Below, in pieces: positions 12,967-24,739 of a stretch of DNA of 64,000 bases (position 1 is the first letter of the stretch; the number at the start of each line of letters is the position of its first letter). The notes below the pieces were generated by a model. It saw only the letters and a program-made list of their open reading frames with translations. It did no database searches and was not told where the DNA came from. The DNA comes from Anisakis pegreffii (Eukaryota > Nematoda > Chromadorea > Rhabditida > Anisakidae). The DNA lies in the NCBI GenBank assembly GCA_035041965.1, contig JAPYMA010000161.1:40172-104171 (forward strand). The letters run 5' to 3'. The position numbers were made by a program, and so were the translations under genes.

Positions 12967-15257
12967 ATTTCACTCAGTTACGATGGCTATGTTCATCATT
13001 GCTTCCACCAATATTTGCTTTCGTCATCGTCATAAAAACGAAAAGCACGTTTGAGCATTCCGATGAAATGTTGTAGCTAACGAAAAGCTTCAGCTGTATA
13101 AACAAACAGTTTTCATAATTTGTTTGTAAGATTATTATTTTACTTGTAATCATTGTTCAACGCTATAATCACCGTCACCTTTAACACTGTACGTACCCGA
13201 CTTAGTCATTCGTGACCTTTTTTTGAATTCATGCCTATATGTACATAGAAATAAATTCAAAAGCAAACAAACAAAAAAACATTTTTACAGCAGTGCTAAC
13301 TGAACGAGATTTCTTCACATCAGTGCATTGCAAATCAGTCAGTGCAAGTGCCGTATCGTATTGATTTTCATGCAATCGCTCGCTGGTTGTCACGTTGAAT
13401 AATTCATAAGAGAATTTGCTTTTCATCACTTCGAAAAATTCCACCGAATGCATGATGATTTCTTCAGCTGTTTTCTGCATTTCTAAACGATTTCAGCTGG
13501 TTGCGTTGATTAATCCGTGAATTTTGATTGGAATCTTAATGATGATTGCGATTTCTTCAAATCTCCTTAATATGATTTTGTCTCATAAATGTAAATGAGC
13601 ACTTTCATGCAGATTCTAGATGAATACTTGAACAAGTCATGTTCATTCTGTCAAATAGTTTATCTGAAGTCAAACAACGCTTACCAATTTTTGCCCTCAA
13701 TTGACGTTGGGAACGTTTGCCATTTAGGGAGTTTGTTTGAGGAAAAGTGCTTTATCTCAAGATTTGTTTTAGAAGAAGAAATATTGCAGATAGATATCAT
13801 GAAAGTTTCTGTTCAATCGTTTGCCAAACCTATGCGGAGCACTCATTGAGTTTATTGCCTAATAGAACTTGATTACTATCGATCACGTTACTGCCAGTGT
13901 AATTGTTGAGTGCGAGTGAATGATCGAATGTGACGAGCGATTGCGATTTTTGGTTGGAATTTTACAATTAGAGAAAATTAAGTTTGAGTAATGAAGCGAG
14001 AAGATATGATAATTACAGTTTGTGGCTAGTATTTGCATTTTTAGTCTTTTTATTGTGTTGTTTGGAAAAAATCGCCGAAAAATTGATTTTGGCGTATTCA
14101 TTATCGAGAGTGAATGTCACACACATTTCCAATCGAAATATGCACTTCATGCTCTGTGGTGTGCACTGCAATTGCGTTTTATATCATTCGAAATAATGAT
14201 TTGTTGGAATGCGATTCCAATTTAATGGCGATTTTTGCGCTGATAATTTATTTAACGATGCTGATTATTTCTTTGATGAACGTTTTTACCAGTGATCATT
14301 ATTCAACAACAGCGTGACGACATTTTATGATCATTTGCAAAAAGTGGAGAAAGGAGAGATCTTATCTACTGACATCACACCTGAACTTCTTTCACGTTTT
14401 GCTTCCAGCTGTTTTCTTTTTGTTTTAAATGCATTTCAAAACAGACTAGTCACGTAAGAATCGTTACAGTCATCAGTGCGGAACGTTTAGCATGAAAGCG
14501 TGTTTTCGGGGTTGTTCTCATGCTGATTTGGTGAGTGTTTTCTCATAGAACAGCATCACTAACGAGAAAGGAAAGGGAGTATGCACGCTTAAACAATATG
14601 AACAGAATCGAGAACACAACTGAGGACATTTTAATACGTGTCTGTGAATGTTGAATTTTTAGTATCTGTATCCTTTTTTTAAATTATTAATACTTCCTGT
14701 GTCTAGTGATTAAATTTCGACACCGAAACGATTCTATACGGCTGTTTTGAAAGAAGGGAATTTGCAGTCTATCTGAGACATGTACTCGTCGTTAATAATC
14801 ACAGAGTATAATGACGAAATTATTTTTCAGCTCCAGAAAAAAAAATCATTCAGCTCCAAAAAAATTCATTTATAAGAGGTGTGCGCTCTCCTTGCTTCTG
14901 AGCTATCTCATCTTCTATTTATATTACCAACCATCACATCATAACCGCTATTTAAACTCTTCTCCGTGAGGACGTCTGTGGCTAAAAATGAATCTCTTGT
15001 CTTGATGAGAATTACCGAAATGAAATTTTTTTGTGTTCCAGAAAGCTTTTTCTAAGCCGTATGGGAATTTCAAAAGCGAATTTTTCGTCGTCGTCACTTC
15101 TTCTGTTGTCTTGTCTTGTCTTGTCCGTGGTAATTTCAATAGAATTAATTTGTTCTGAGATGCGAACGTTTTCTTTGCGGTAATTTTTTTTGTTAGCCGT
15201 GTGTTTGTCGTGTAATTTCGATCAGAATTTGTTTGTTCGTTTGTTTGAAGATGCTCA

Positions 15258-15267
15258 ATTTTTTCAG
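15258..15267 (+). promoter_or_regulatory. Probable trans-splice acceptor of the TMEM86-like gene
   Basis: A polypyrimidine tract and TTTTTTCAG end directly at the predicted ATG (15268). No cis-coupled upstream exon was found. Confidence 0.5.
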
Positions 15268-17665
15268 ATGTTCAAAATGTCTTCAGTTTTGCATCCAACA
15301 CAAATTTTGGTCGTATACGGTGCTATGATCGGACTAGTGTACGTCGAAACAGACGGATTTAGGCGTGAAGCGCCGTTCTTGTTTGTGCTGCCAATAATTG
15401 CACTTGCACTACTCACCATATCCTTACGGATGCGATCAAACACTAAGTACCTCACCGCGTCCTCATTCATAACGATCGGTAACAAATTCAACATTTGATT
15501 GTTTATTTGATTGCTCGTTTTCGCTACGATTAACTCGAACGAATATCAATCGCAACCGACAGACACTATATTCAATCAAGCATATTCCATTCCGTTATAC
15601 ATATATACTTACATTCTATTGATGGATCACTAGATACCTCAATAATTCATTGAATCGATTAATATTTGAATAGATTTGTGAACATTTCCTCGAATGCAAC
15701 AAATGTTCAAAGCTCAACGCAGAAATTCCTGTGGATTTTTTAAGTTAAGGAAAAAGACATGGAAATGAGTTCTCTTCGCATTGAAATTATTCGAAGAATT
15801 ATTCGCTTAATAAGTGCAAAGGAATGAACGAGAAAAAGGTTCTTTTTTTTCTGAGCCAATGGCATGCCGTCATATGGTGAAGGGAATAGAGAATGCGTGC
15901 GATTCATTCGCTACGATTATTTATAAATCAACGTGAAAGGTGGTGGATGTGATTCAAACGCAAAAAGCATTGAATTGAAACAAAACTGGAAAAAAAACTG
16001 AAATGCAAAACACCGACAAATTGATTGCGAAATGATCGTAGAGGCAAATTTCGTCCACTGCAAAATTATAAAAATTTTGTGACACTTAATGAGTTTTAGC
16101 TTAATTATAGGCAATGTGGCTTGAAAACGGGGAAAGTTAATGAGAATTCAGGCGTAATTTTTCAGTTATTATATTTGTTTTCTTTATTCTTTTTCAGCGA
16201 TCGGAATGTATTTCTTGTCGAAGGTACGTCATGAGCTGCATTATATGTTCGCGATAATGAGTTTATCGCACCTACTTTATCTGTTCTCGTTTGTCGCATG
16301 CGTTAAACGTCTATCGAAATCACTGACGGCAATAATGCTCATTTATTTGTCAATAATAATTTATCATTATCTCGCCGATTTGTTCCGCTCAATACCGATC
16401 ACGATCGCCACCTTAACGATGCATCTAGTTGTTGTGTCCATCTCGCTGATCGCCGCTGGCTCTGTATGGCAATACGGCTCCGACAACGCTCAGCAGGCAT
16501 GTTTTTAGATGATCGTTTTTAAAAACAACACCAAGTTGATTACATTCACCATTACATCCCAACTGATCCTCCAGTATACGTTCAACTGAGCATTATTGAG
16601 TTCAATATTGACATGTGATTCTTTCGTTTCGATTCCATAAGATTCACTCAAGAGATCTGTTCATTGATTAAAGACATCTCGCATAAGATCATGCAACATC
16701 ATGCTAGATTTAGATTAATATTCATTCAGACGCCCATTACTAGTCACCTTATCGTTTGAGTGAGCAGTCAAAATGGGCAGGTGTTTGTTATGAAGTGAAA
16801 CTGATCACTCAATTCCTTCATTCAAAAAAGTCGTTATCAATGTTTTTTATCGATGCAGAGCGCATGTCGTCATCTTCCGAACGAGTTCACTTCAGTTTTA
16901 CAACAAAATAAGTTGTCGAGGAACATATCGAGATGCATCGACGAAAATAAACGAATTTTGTGCTAAGATACTTTAATACGTGAATGAATCAATCAAAACA
17001 CATGAATGCCCTTAAAATGACAACTTAAATCACTTAAAAGATTGATCATTTTGAATGATGTCAGTGAAAATTAATGAGAGCACGTATGTTTCGCAATCTA
17101 TCGCGAACATTCTCTGAATGTTCCTCACAATCAGTTATTTTTATACGAAAGCTTCTGAGCGTTCTCTGGAATCTGTAAGGATTATTGCAATAAACAAAAA
17201 AAGCCACAAATAAAAACCCAAAAATTTCAACTAGTCACTTAAGTTTTCGTGAGTTGTTAGCGAATTAAAGTGACGTTTTCAAACTATGATAGAAACAACC
17301 CTTCAAAGCATATTTTCATGTTTTTCAGAATATATTTTTTTCAAAGCATACTGTTCAATATTTTTATGAATGAACGAACGAACATTCACTACATTCAATT
17401 AGAACGAAATGTTTCGAAGAAGTCATTAGTCCCTGAGCACACTTTGCCTTGTTGACATTCTTGGAAAGCACTCATATAATTGACATGAATTTTTTTTCAG
17501 GCAGCATTAATCAGGTTCATTGGACTAATGATTTGTGTTGCATGCAGCACAATGTTAATTATCGATCGTTTCGGACGACGTTACTACAGTTCCAATTTTA
17601 TCTTCAGTATCGCAAATTACGTCGCTCAAGCACTACTCTTCTTCGCTAACGAACGAGCGTTCTGA
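15268..17665 (+). CDS. TMEM86/YhhN-family membrane protein (lysoplasmalogenase-like)
   Basis: Exons 15268-15478, 16198-16496 and 17501-17665 give 675 nt, 224 residues, close to the usual TMEM86 length. The protein is almost all hydrophobic helices, about seven or eight, with short basic loops. Family features: a central stretch with SHLLYLFSF (compare AH..Y..F in YhhN proteins) and a last helix with ANYVAQALLF (compare the TYY.AQ.L ending). TMEM86 proteins cleave the vinyl-ether bond of lysoplasmalogens in internal membranes. The usual Asp pair is not clearly kept: the second helix reads TIAIGMYFLS where GD is expected, so catalytic activity is doubtful. Intron 2 can be read in frame only with a GC donor (CAG|GCATGT at 16497). 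The start follows an acceptor directly; a second Met lies at codon 4. Confidence 0.68.
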
Positions 17666-20600
17666 CGCGTTCGTTCGTTGATTGATTGATGATTCAATGC
17701 TGCTCCTCTTGATTCCATCAACATCAGCTTGAACGTTCTTGCAACAATGAGAGTGAACTTGTTTGAGTGAGGAGGAGATCTTTCAGTCAGTTGGGTCGTT
17801 TATTTCAATCAGCTTGATATGGACAAGTTCGAATCTCTAATTAAAAATTGTCATTCAAAAGATTAGAACACTCAGTTTTTGAGAATGCAGTTCACATTGA
17901 TAGTGTCAAAAAATGTTCAACGTTCAACAACATTTGAGCTTCAAACAAAGGAATTTATTTATTTATGTGTTCACTCGGTTCGGAAAGATGATTGATGACC
18001 GCCGTGAATTGTGAATGTCGACCGATGCATTTCAAAATTTATTCAGCACATTTGCTGCTAAAATTTCAGTTGAATGTTTTCACGATACTTACAAAACAAT
18101 CGAAACATTTCTAATTGTTTGATTTCTGTTTCAGTCGTATCACATTTAATTAATAATTCATGATGATCAAACTCATAATTACAAGAAAACGTAAAAATAA
18201 ATTAATTGAGCTTCATCCTATTGTGACTGTTACCTTGCAAATCATTACGGATCTGATCGTTTCGTGAATATTGTATGTTTACATATTCCATTATGCACAT
18301 GAAATATGCACTTTTAGCAAAGTATAAAGTAAAATGATGAATTCATCATCATCTTATACTTTGATAAAAGAAAGCAGATAGTGTGATAAAGGCAACGAGG
18401 AATGAACATCCAATAGTAATGCAATTGCATTTGATTCGAAAAATTCAGTGAAGAGCAATGAAGTTGATAAATAATGCATTGTCGTGTTGTGTTCAGAGTC
18501 TGATGTGTGACTTGCTTGATTCGATGAGGTGATTGCCTGAGTGACTGACTGACTTGCTGGGCTAAATTACGCTAACTTTTTGTCGTACAGCAGAATTCTA
18601 CACGCCCATGAGCCAACTCTAGCCGAGAGAAGCTGAAAGCTGAATTCAACTGAACTGATGACGTCAGTTTGGCCATTTCATTGGTCAATATACCGACGAC
18701 TGAAATGAACAATGAGGAAAAAGAATGAGATGTTGTGCGTACGGCTGGCTGCATGTGATGTGGATGGATCTCGTTCATTTTCATGGATGCATACTTATGA
18801 TTGACATAGATATATTCGTTTGTTGATGCATTTACGTGTATGAAGTGGTCTAATCATCATATACCTATTGCTATTATTATGCGTATTAAGACGTTTTTGA
18901 ATATTGTTTACGTTATCACAAAGTCATGTCTAGTCAATGTCTCTCGATTCATGCTCGCCTTCTTCGCACCATCAGTTACTGCAAATTTGTTTCTCAGAAG
19001 CTGTTTACAAGTCCTCCTTCATGCCATACCTTAAGCAATCGCATTCAAGCTGGATCCGAGTAATCGAGAATGTATTCCGTCGAAATGATGTTCAACATGG
19101 AATTGAAGACTGTAATTGGTAGAAGAAAAATTATATTTGCCCAGATATTTTGTACTTATTTATCAACGGATCAGCGTATTCATTTACATGTTCACTCCGT
19201 TGGTTTGAATTTCGAGCGTTTCTGAAAGAATATTGGTATCGGTTCTGGATGAGTTTATTCATGTTGAATGACAATAACAGTGGTTATGATGATACCAATG
19301 ATAATAATGATAACAGTATAATCTTCAATCAATTGACATTGAATAAACGGATGAGGAATTTTTTGACATTGAATAAACGGATGAGGAATTTTTCGACATT
19401 GAATAAACGGATGAGGAATTTTTCGACATTGAATAAACGGATGAGGAATCTCGTTTGTTTGTTCTCTCACTGAATAAATAAGCCAATATTAATTTTCTTC
19501 ATGTGCTCCTCATATAAAAATCATGAAATAACTTTTAAAAAATCGAAAATTCAATAAGTCAAATGCGAAGAATTATTATTCTGTACGCACGTCATGACTA
19601 TTTACGCATCAACGCTTAAATGTCGAACTCAGTGTGTGCGTTTCTAAATTCTCATGGGATCTTTTGAACGTGGGAATAAAATTACGTCCAAAGCCGAAGA
19701 GATATTCAGAGGAAACGTTTGCGGCTGTCAGATGCTTCTTTCTTTTTAATTGAAATGATGCATTGCGTTTTAAGCACCGAACATATTCATTATCCGTATT
19801 CATATTCATCAACATTATGTGAATGTTATTGCCACACATTATTGACACTACTCCCGGTCATTATATTCAAATTAAAACCGTTGACAGTTAAGATACGATA
19901 ATGAATTTGATCAGCTCCATGAATGCCTTGATAACAGCTCAATAGAACATCAAAATAGACCTGCACGGTGACCATATCAGCTTGAATGTGAATGTAGCCA
20001 ATCATCGAAGAATTCGTCACCGTCGATTTGCGACGACCACATGATGATGTGGGAATAGTTTTTGTTTCATCTACATATAATCTCATTTTTCATCGTGTCA
20101 TCTCGAGACATTACTTCTGATTATCAGAAATTGAAAGTGCTCACAAGACAAGCATCGAGTCCTCTCATTTTTAGAGGCAACCACTCGAAAAAAACGTCAT
20201 CATTTTTGCTGATGAAGCAAACTGTTTTAATGAACACCAAACATATCAACTGTCGTAGTCTTTTCGAATTTTCTGATTGTTATACGCAAATGAAAGCATC
20301 TGAGGCGATGTCATGCCTCTTTGGATGATCCGTAAGAAATTAGTAAATCGAAACTGACTAATGTTAAGTTGGGGACAAACCTTAGAAAAAACTACGGTGA
20401 TATTCAGTGTTTCGTCGTTATGCCATCTTCAGAAACATCTTTCTGAATCACTGAAGGCCAAGTCTTTTACTCATGTCTTTGTTCAGCTTATGAGAAATTT
20501 TTTCTTATGTTATTCATGAGTTGTTTCCTATAATATTCATTGATCATTGCATTCAATTGATTCGTTCTCTCGTTATTTTTACAAATGATTCTGAATCTTT

Positions 20601-22903
20601 AAGTTCCGTCTCGATGTATCTTATTCATTGTCGACAAGGTCATTATCATCCAACTCTGTTTCTTGATATTCTTCTTGTTACCAACCAGTGTCATGTTCTT
20701 GCATCATATAGTGATATGAATGCTTATTCATATTCACTGACTGAAACATAGAAGAAAAGTAACTTTCTTCTCAAAATTGACAAACGCGAGATGAAGAGAT
20801 TAGGCTAGCATTAAGCATATTAAGCTATCTGAAAAGTTTTGAAGCTTAGCGGAGAGTTAGTTTCTTGATGCATTAAAACGATCAATGTCTGAATCAGTAA
20901 ACGATGACTGTAACTTTGAAAACGCAGACGATTTTGAGTCACGTAAGATATTCTACTGAATTCGGTGATCATTTCCAAAATTAACTCAAATGTCGTCGAT
21001 GCTCTCCTTTCTCTCATTTCTATTATCCCAAATAATTCTGTTATCCTACGTTTAGTCTTATTGGAAATGGCATTCATTGGAACATTCGATTAGAAGTGTT
21101 TGATTTTTATCGATCATACGAAATTTTTTGCTTTATGAGATCATTTCTAGTGGTTACGATTATGAGCTTGCAACAGAATGTGAAGCAATCATGTGCATTA
21201 GCTTGTTGATTGGGAGTAAAATTATGTTCAAAATTCATAAAAATTCTCAGCAAAAAGAATCAATCAAACTGGACGGAAACCATTTTCCGCTTCTTATCTA
21301 GACGGCGAATGTTGTTCTATTTAGAGTTTTGCATTAATCCATAAAAGGTAATGAATGTTCGATGATCACTAAAGTTTTTGTTGGCATCATCAGTATTCTG
21401 TCAAACAAAAGTTCTCCTTATTAAGTCATCATGAAGATTGGTGCTGAATGTTTTTACCGTACGTGCAGCATTCTGACGACAAAGGGCATTCCGAATGATG
21501 GACGGAATTCGGCTCATCCGACTCTCGACTACTGAAGAGTTTAAATTTGTTTACATAACTTAAAACTGCATACTCCTCGCATTCCTATTTCACTCCCGTC
21601 CCGCTTATTCCATTCGTCCATCCAAGTATTTTACTCAACATCAAAGTGTGTCTCGCAATGGAACCACTTAAAATTATGCACCAAAAATTCCCAAAACTCA
21701 TGAGAAATGTGTTCCTTTTTTGAAGTGTTTGCGCTTAATTTAGTTTGATGGTCATAAATCAATGCGATGGCAATTCATCGGATTCACTGCTATAGGTAAG
21801 TGGTTTTGCGATAGAGTTGTTGGCATTTTGAAGACAATTTCGTCAATATCTTCATTACCTTTCTACTGCTCCTTTCATTATCAGCAACACTAACATTATC
21901 ATTTCTGTTGTCATTGCCGTTACTAATCGTGTTGTTCTCAGTGTTTTTGAGTTGTTATTATATGAGACTTTTGTTATCACCATTATCGTTTTGATATTAT
22001 ATCTGCTACAGATTACTATCAACTTCAAACGTTTCAATTCAAAGAAGAATGCAGTAGCCGTGTTTATTATACGTGGTTTGTGTGAGATATACATACGAAA
22101 AACAGCAGTGCCGTGGCATCTGATGAATTATTCATTTAAAGATGTACGGATAAATTATAATAAACTGACATTGGTCTTAATGAGTGACTGATATGATATG
22201 AAGAGAGGTTTGCGACGAGAGACTAAACATCGACTGAATAATGACCGAATGAATTGAGATCTGCTCAATGCATATAGCCGTCCGTCATCCATTTACTTAT
22301 ATCCCAACGAAAAGTAAAATGGAGATGACTCGCACAGTTGGTCTCGCACATTCTCATCAAGTCATCAGCCGTCTATCTCTTCATAATATCTAATCACCAA
22401 ATTTAATTTACTTCTCATTGTAACGCTAATGAATACGACAACAACCGTGCAACGATGATGCCATGAATCATTGTTATTGGAGTGAACGAACGAGTCAAAT
22501 GACGTTAGTAATTTGTGCTGCTTATGCTTCGCAGAATGATCGCGAAAATAGAATTATTTTATCGTTGCTGTCTGCTGATATTGCTGTTGTTGTTGTTGTT
22601 ATTATTTCACAAGGAAGAACATAATAAGATAATAAGACACATGCATACGTTGAATTTTGCGGGGCGCTTTTTGGAATGAAAGCTTCGCTGGTAGATTTGA
22701 AGGAAAGGGGCACGGATTGATCAACTCCAGTTATTAGATGTTTTTTTCGCTTCGAAGTTTTGGAAGATAAATTTTGGCTATTGTTAAAAGTAACTGAACA
22801 TTAAGGTGTGTTTAAAGCAAACATTTTGATATTACTAAATTGTGCGTTTGTATTTCGTTGATGTCATAGATAAGTGCGTTCGTTGGCTTGCAACACTCGC
22901 TGA
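17666..22903. other. Stretch without a supported gene
   Basis: Only short unsupported open frames are present, such as 18937-19122, 19609-19848, 20062-20328, 20521-20751 and 21952-22191. The one clear structure is the 30-bp tandem repeat at 19335-19449. Confidence 0.5.
19335..19449 (+). repeat. 30-bp tandem repeat, four copies
   Basis: Copies start at 19335, 19365, 19395 and 19425 with almost no divergence (unit begins GACATTGAATAAACGGATGA). A length divisible by three keeps frames open on both strands (LNKRMRNF on plus, IPHPFIQC on minus). That explains the two open frames here, so neither is taken as a gene. Confidence 0.95.
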
Positions 22904-23281
22904 ATGCCAATGATCGCAAATGAATTTAGTTACAGTAATCGAATTATTCATAATGATCACTGTTGTTTCGTCTATTCAGCAGTTTCACATCAACAATTCA
23001 CGAGAGTTTTGGACACAAATTTGACCTCTGTCCAGTATTTATGTTGCTTTCGGCGATGTACTGCTGTGGATTTTCGGCGCCATACTGTTGCTGAGCTGAC
23101 GAAGGCGAATGCAGTTAATCGAGAGACAATCCCCGGGATAGAAATCGGCATTTATCGCCATTCAGCCAACGGATGGAAAGCAGTTCTTTTCATCATTGCA
23201 TATCCCAGAAGATTTGCAGAAATCGATGTAAACAGTCATCAGTTGAATAACGATATTATTAGTTGGAAAGAACTATTTTAA
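22904..23281 (+). CDS. Unassigned open frame of 125 codons
   Basis: A single open frame, long for this AT-rich genome, starts with ATG. It has scattered Cys (HCCF, YLCCFRRC) and a hydrophobic patch (WKAVLFIIAY). No signal peptide or domain was recognised. A TATTCAG acceptor near 22975 could make only the 3' part exonic. A second frame in the same stretch is also open for a while. It could be chance. Confidence 0.25.
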   Translation: MPMIANEFSYSNRIIHNDHCCFVYSAVSHQQFTRVLDTNLTSVQYLCCFRRCTAVDFRRHTVAELTKANAVNRETIPGIEIGIYRHSANGWKAVLFIIAYPRRFAEIDVNSHQLNNDIISWKELF

Positions 23282-24019
23282 TAACAATGGCTATAATAGC
23301 GAGTAGCACTCAGAAGATGCCGCAATATCACATTTGAATAACACTGACAATAAACTGGTAGTGATGTTCCAATATGGTCGATGTAATCAGAAAAACTAGC
23401 GATAAACATAGCAGCACTGCGTATACTACTAATGGTAATATCGTAACGATAATAGCATTAATAAACGTTTGATGTTATTGTTGTGCGTTTAGAAACAGCT
23501 ATTAAGAAGAATGTTTGAATAATGAGCTTTCGTTGTGGCAAATTTTCATGAATTCCAAACACAAATCAAATATTTATAGTCGTATGAATAGAAAATATTA
23601 AAGCTTTTAGTGCTGAATGCATTCAGTTATTCGCATTCATTATATTTTTAAACGACAATTCAGAATTTGCCGGTAGCTAATCTTCAATTGAGCTTCTTAA
23701 TGCTCTAAATGTACTCTACTTCAACGAGCATTTTGCTATTTTAAAGAACGAGCAAATCTTCTTAGAAATTGAACCATTCGGAATTTATCTCTTAAGGATT
23801 TTCGAAAAGACAATGCATAAATTCAGTGATTTATCCTGAATGGCAGTACCGTGCTCTACACTAACTCATGCCACAGCCAAAACGTTTATAGCCAGTGGGT
23901 CTGTTTGAGAACAATTAATTCAATTCACAATTCACTGACGATTGCTCTATTGCTGTCGTCTGTACTTTTTAGTCAGTCCCCAGCTCACTCGATGAGAAGG
24001 TGAGCTGCTGCATTTCTGA

Positions 24020-24229
24020 AAGGGTCTTCGACAGCTCAACATTTCTCTTTTGAATGAAATTGCGGCCGGAATTACGGGCGAATTAGTTGATGCAACATTT
24101 CTGCATAAAATACACGGCTTAGTCCTAGCTATAAGTGAATTGGATCATGAGGAAATGAAGATGATGTCGCCTGAACAGCTGCTTCCGACAGATGAAGATC
24201 ACTCAGGAAAGTCTGGTTCAGGGACTTAA
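24020..24229 (+). CDS. Possible terminal exon of an unknown gene
   Basis: Sixty-nine open codons with protein-like composition end in TAA (24227-24229). They include NEIAAGITGELVDATF and an acidic stretch, SELDHEEMKMMSPEQ. Acceptor candidates lie at 24022 (GAAAG) and 24036 (GACAG). No upstream partner exon or family was recognised. It ends about 500 bp before the globin gene. Confidence 0.3.
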   Translation, partial: KGLRQLNISLLNEIAAGITGELVDATFLHKIHGLVLAISELDHEEMKMMSPEQLLPTDEDHSGKSGSGT

Positions 24230-24728
24230 GAATGTTCATGGATTTTATCGTGGCGCATATTAGTGGTATTTTGACGCACTTTTACGAGCGTTAAGTGAGT
24301 GATGAATGTTTTCATTAAATTTCGTTTCTCGGTTCGTTCATAATTTACTCCATCTCTAAATTCATCAATTTTTCATTTGTTTCTCATTTATTCCTCAATT
24401 TTTATGTTATTCTAAATCAAATTTGTGCTTTCATTGAAAATTCTCATCGTTTATTGCGGCGAATATGATTAATTCACTCATTGCAATGTTTTCCTCGTCG
24501 TTCCATTTCACTTCACCAATATTCTTTCGCCAATTGCATTCGATTAAATATTCACCTGCGATCACTCAGTTTGAATCTCTCCAAACATGTGAATTAACGT
24601 GAATTAACGTTGTCTTGAGAAATTCTCACAGTTTTCTCGAATTTTTAATGAAGCGATTACAATTGAAATAAACGGCGGCGTTATACCGAAACGATCTTCG
24701 CTGTAATGGTTGTATGAATAATGGAGCG

Positions 24729-24739
24729 TTTGCATTCAG
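24729..24739 (+). promoter_or_regulatory. Probable trans-splice acceptor of the globin gene
   Basis: TTTGCATTCAG abuts the ATG at 24740. This start is also the one that gives the MGNHNS myristoylation consensus, so the two observations support each other. Confidence 0.5.

Larger units (their letters stand above)
8461..15257. other. Long stretch without a clear gene
   Basis: About 6.8 kb. Two opposite open frames look somewhat protein-like: 13480-13235 minus (begins MQKTAEEIIMHSVEFFEV) and 13595-13849 plus, 84 residues from an ATG. Neither has a recognised domain or clear splice sites. A tRNA-like fragment (about 10080-10160), a GC palindrome (12955-12966) and a short CTTGT run (about 15106-15125) are the only other structures noted. 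Confidence 0.5.

Noticed and set aside
19335..19449. CRISPR-like spacing of 30-bp repeats
   Set aside because: Units are directly adjacent with no spacers and the DNA is eukaryotic.
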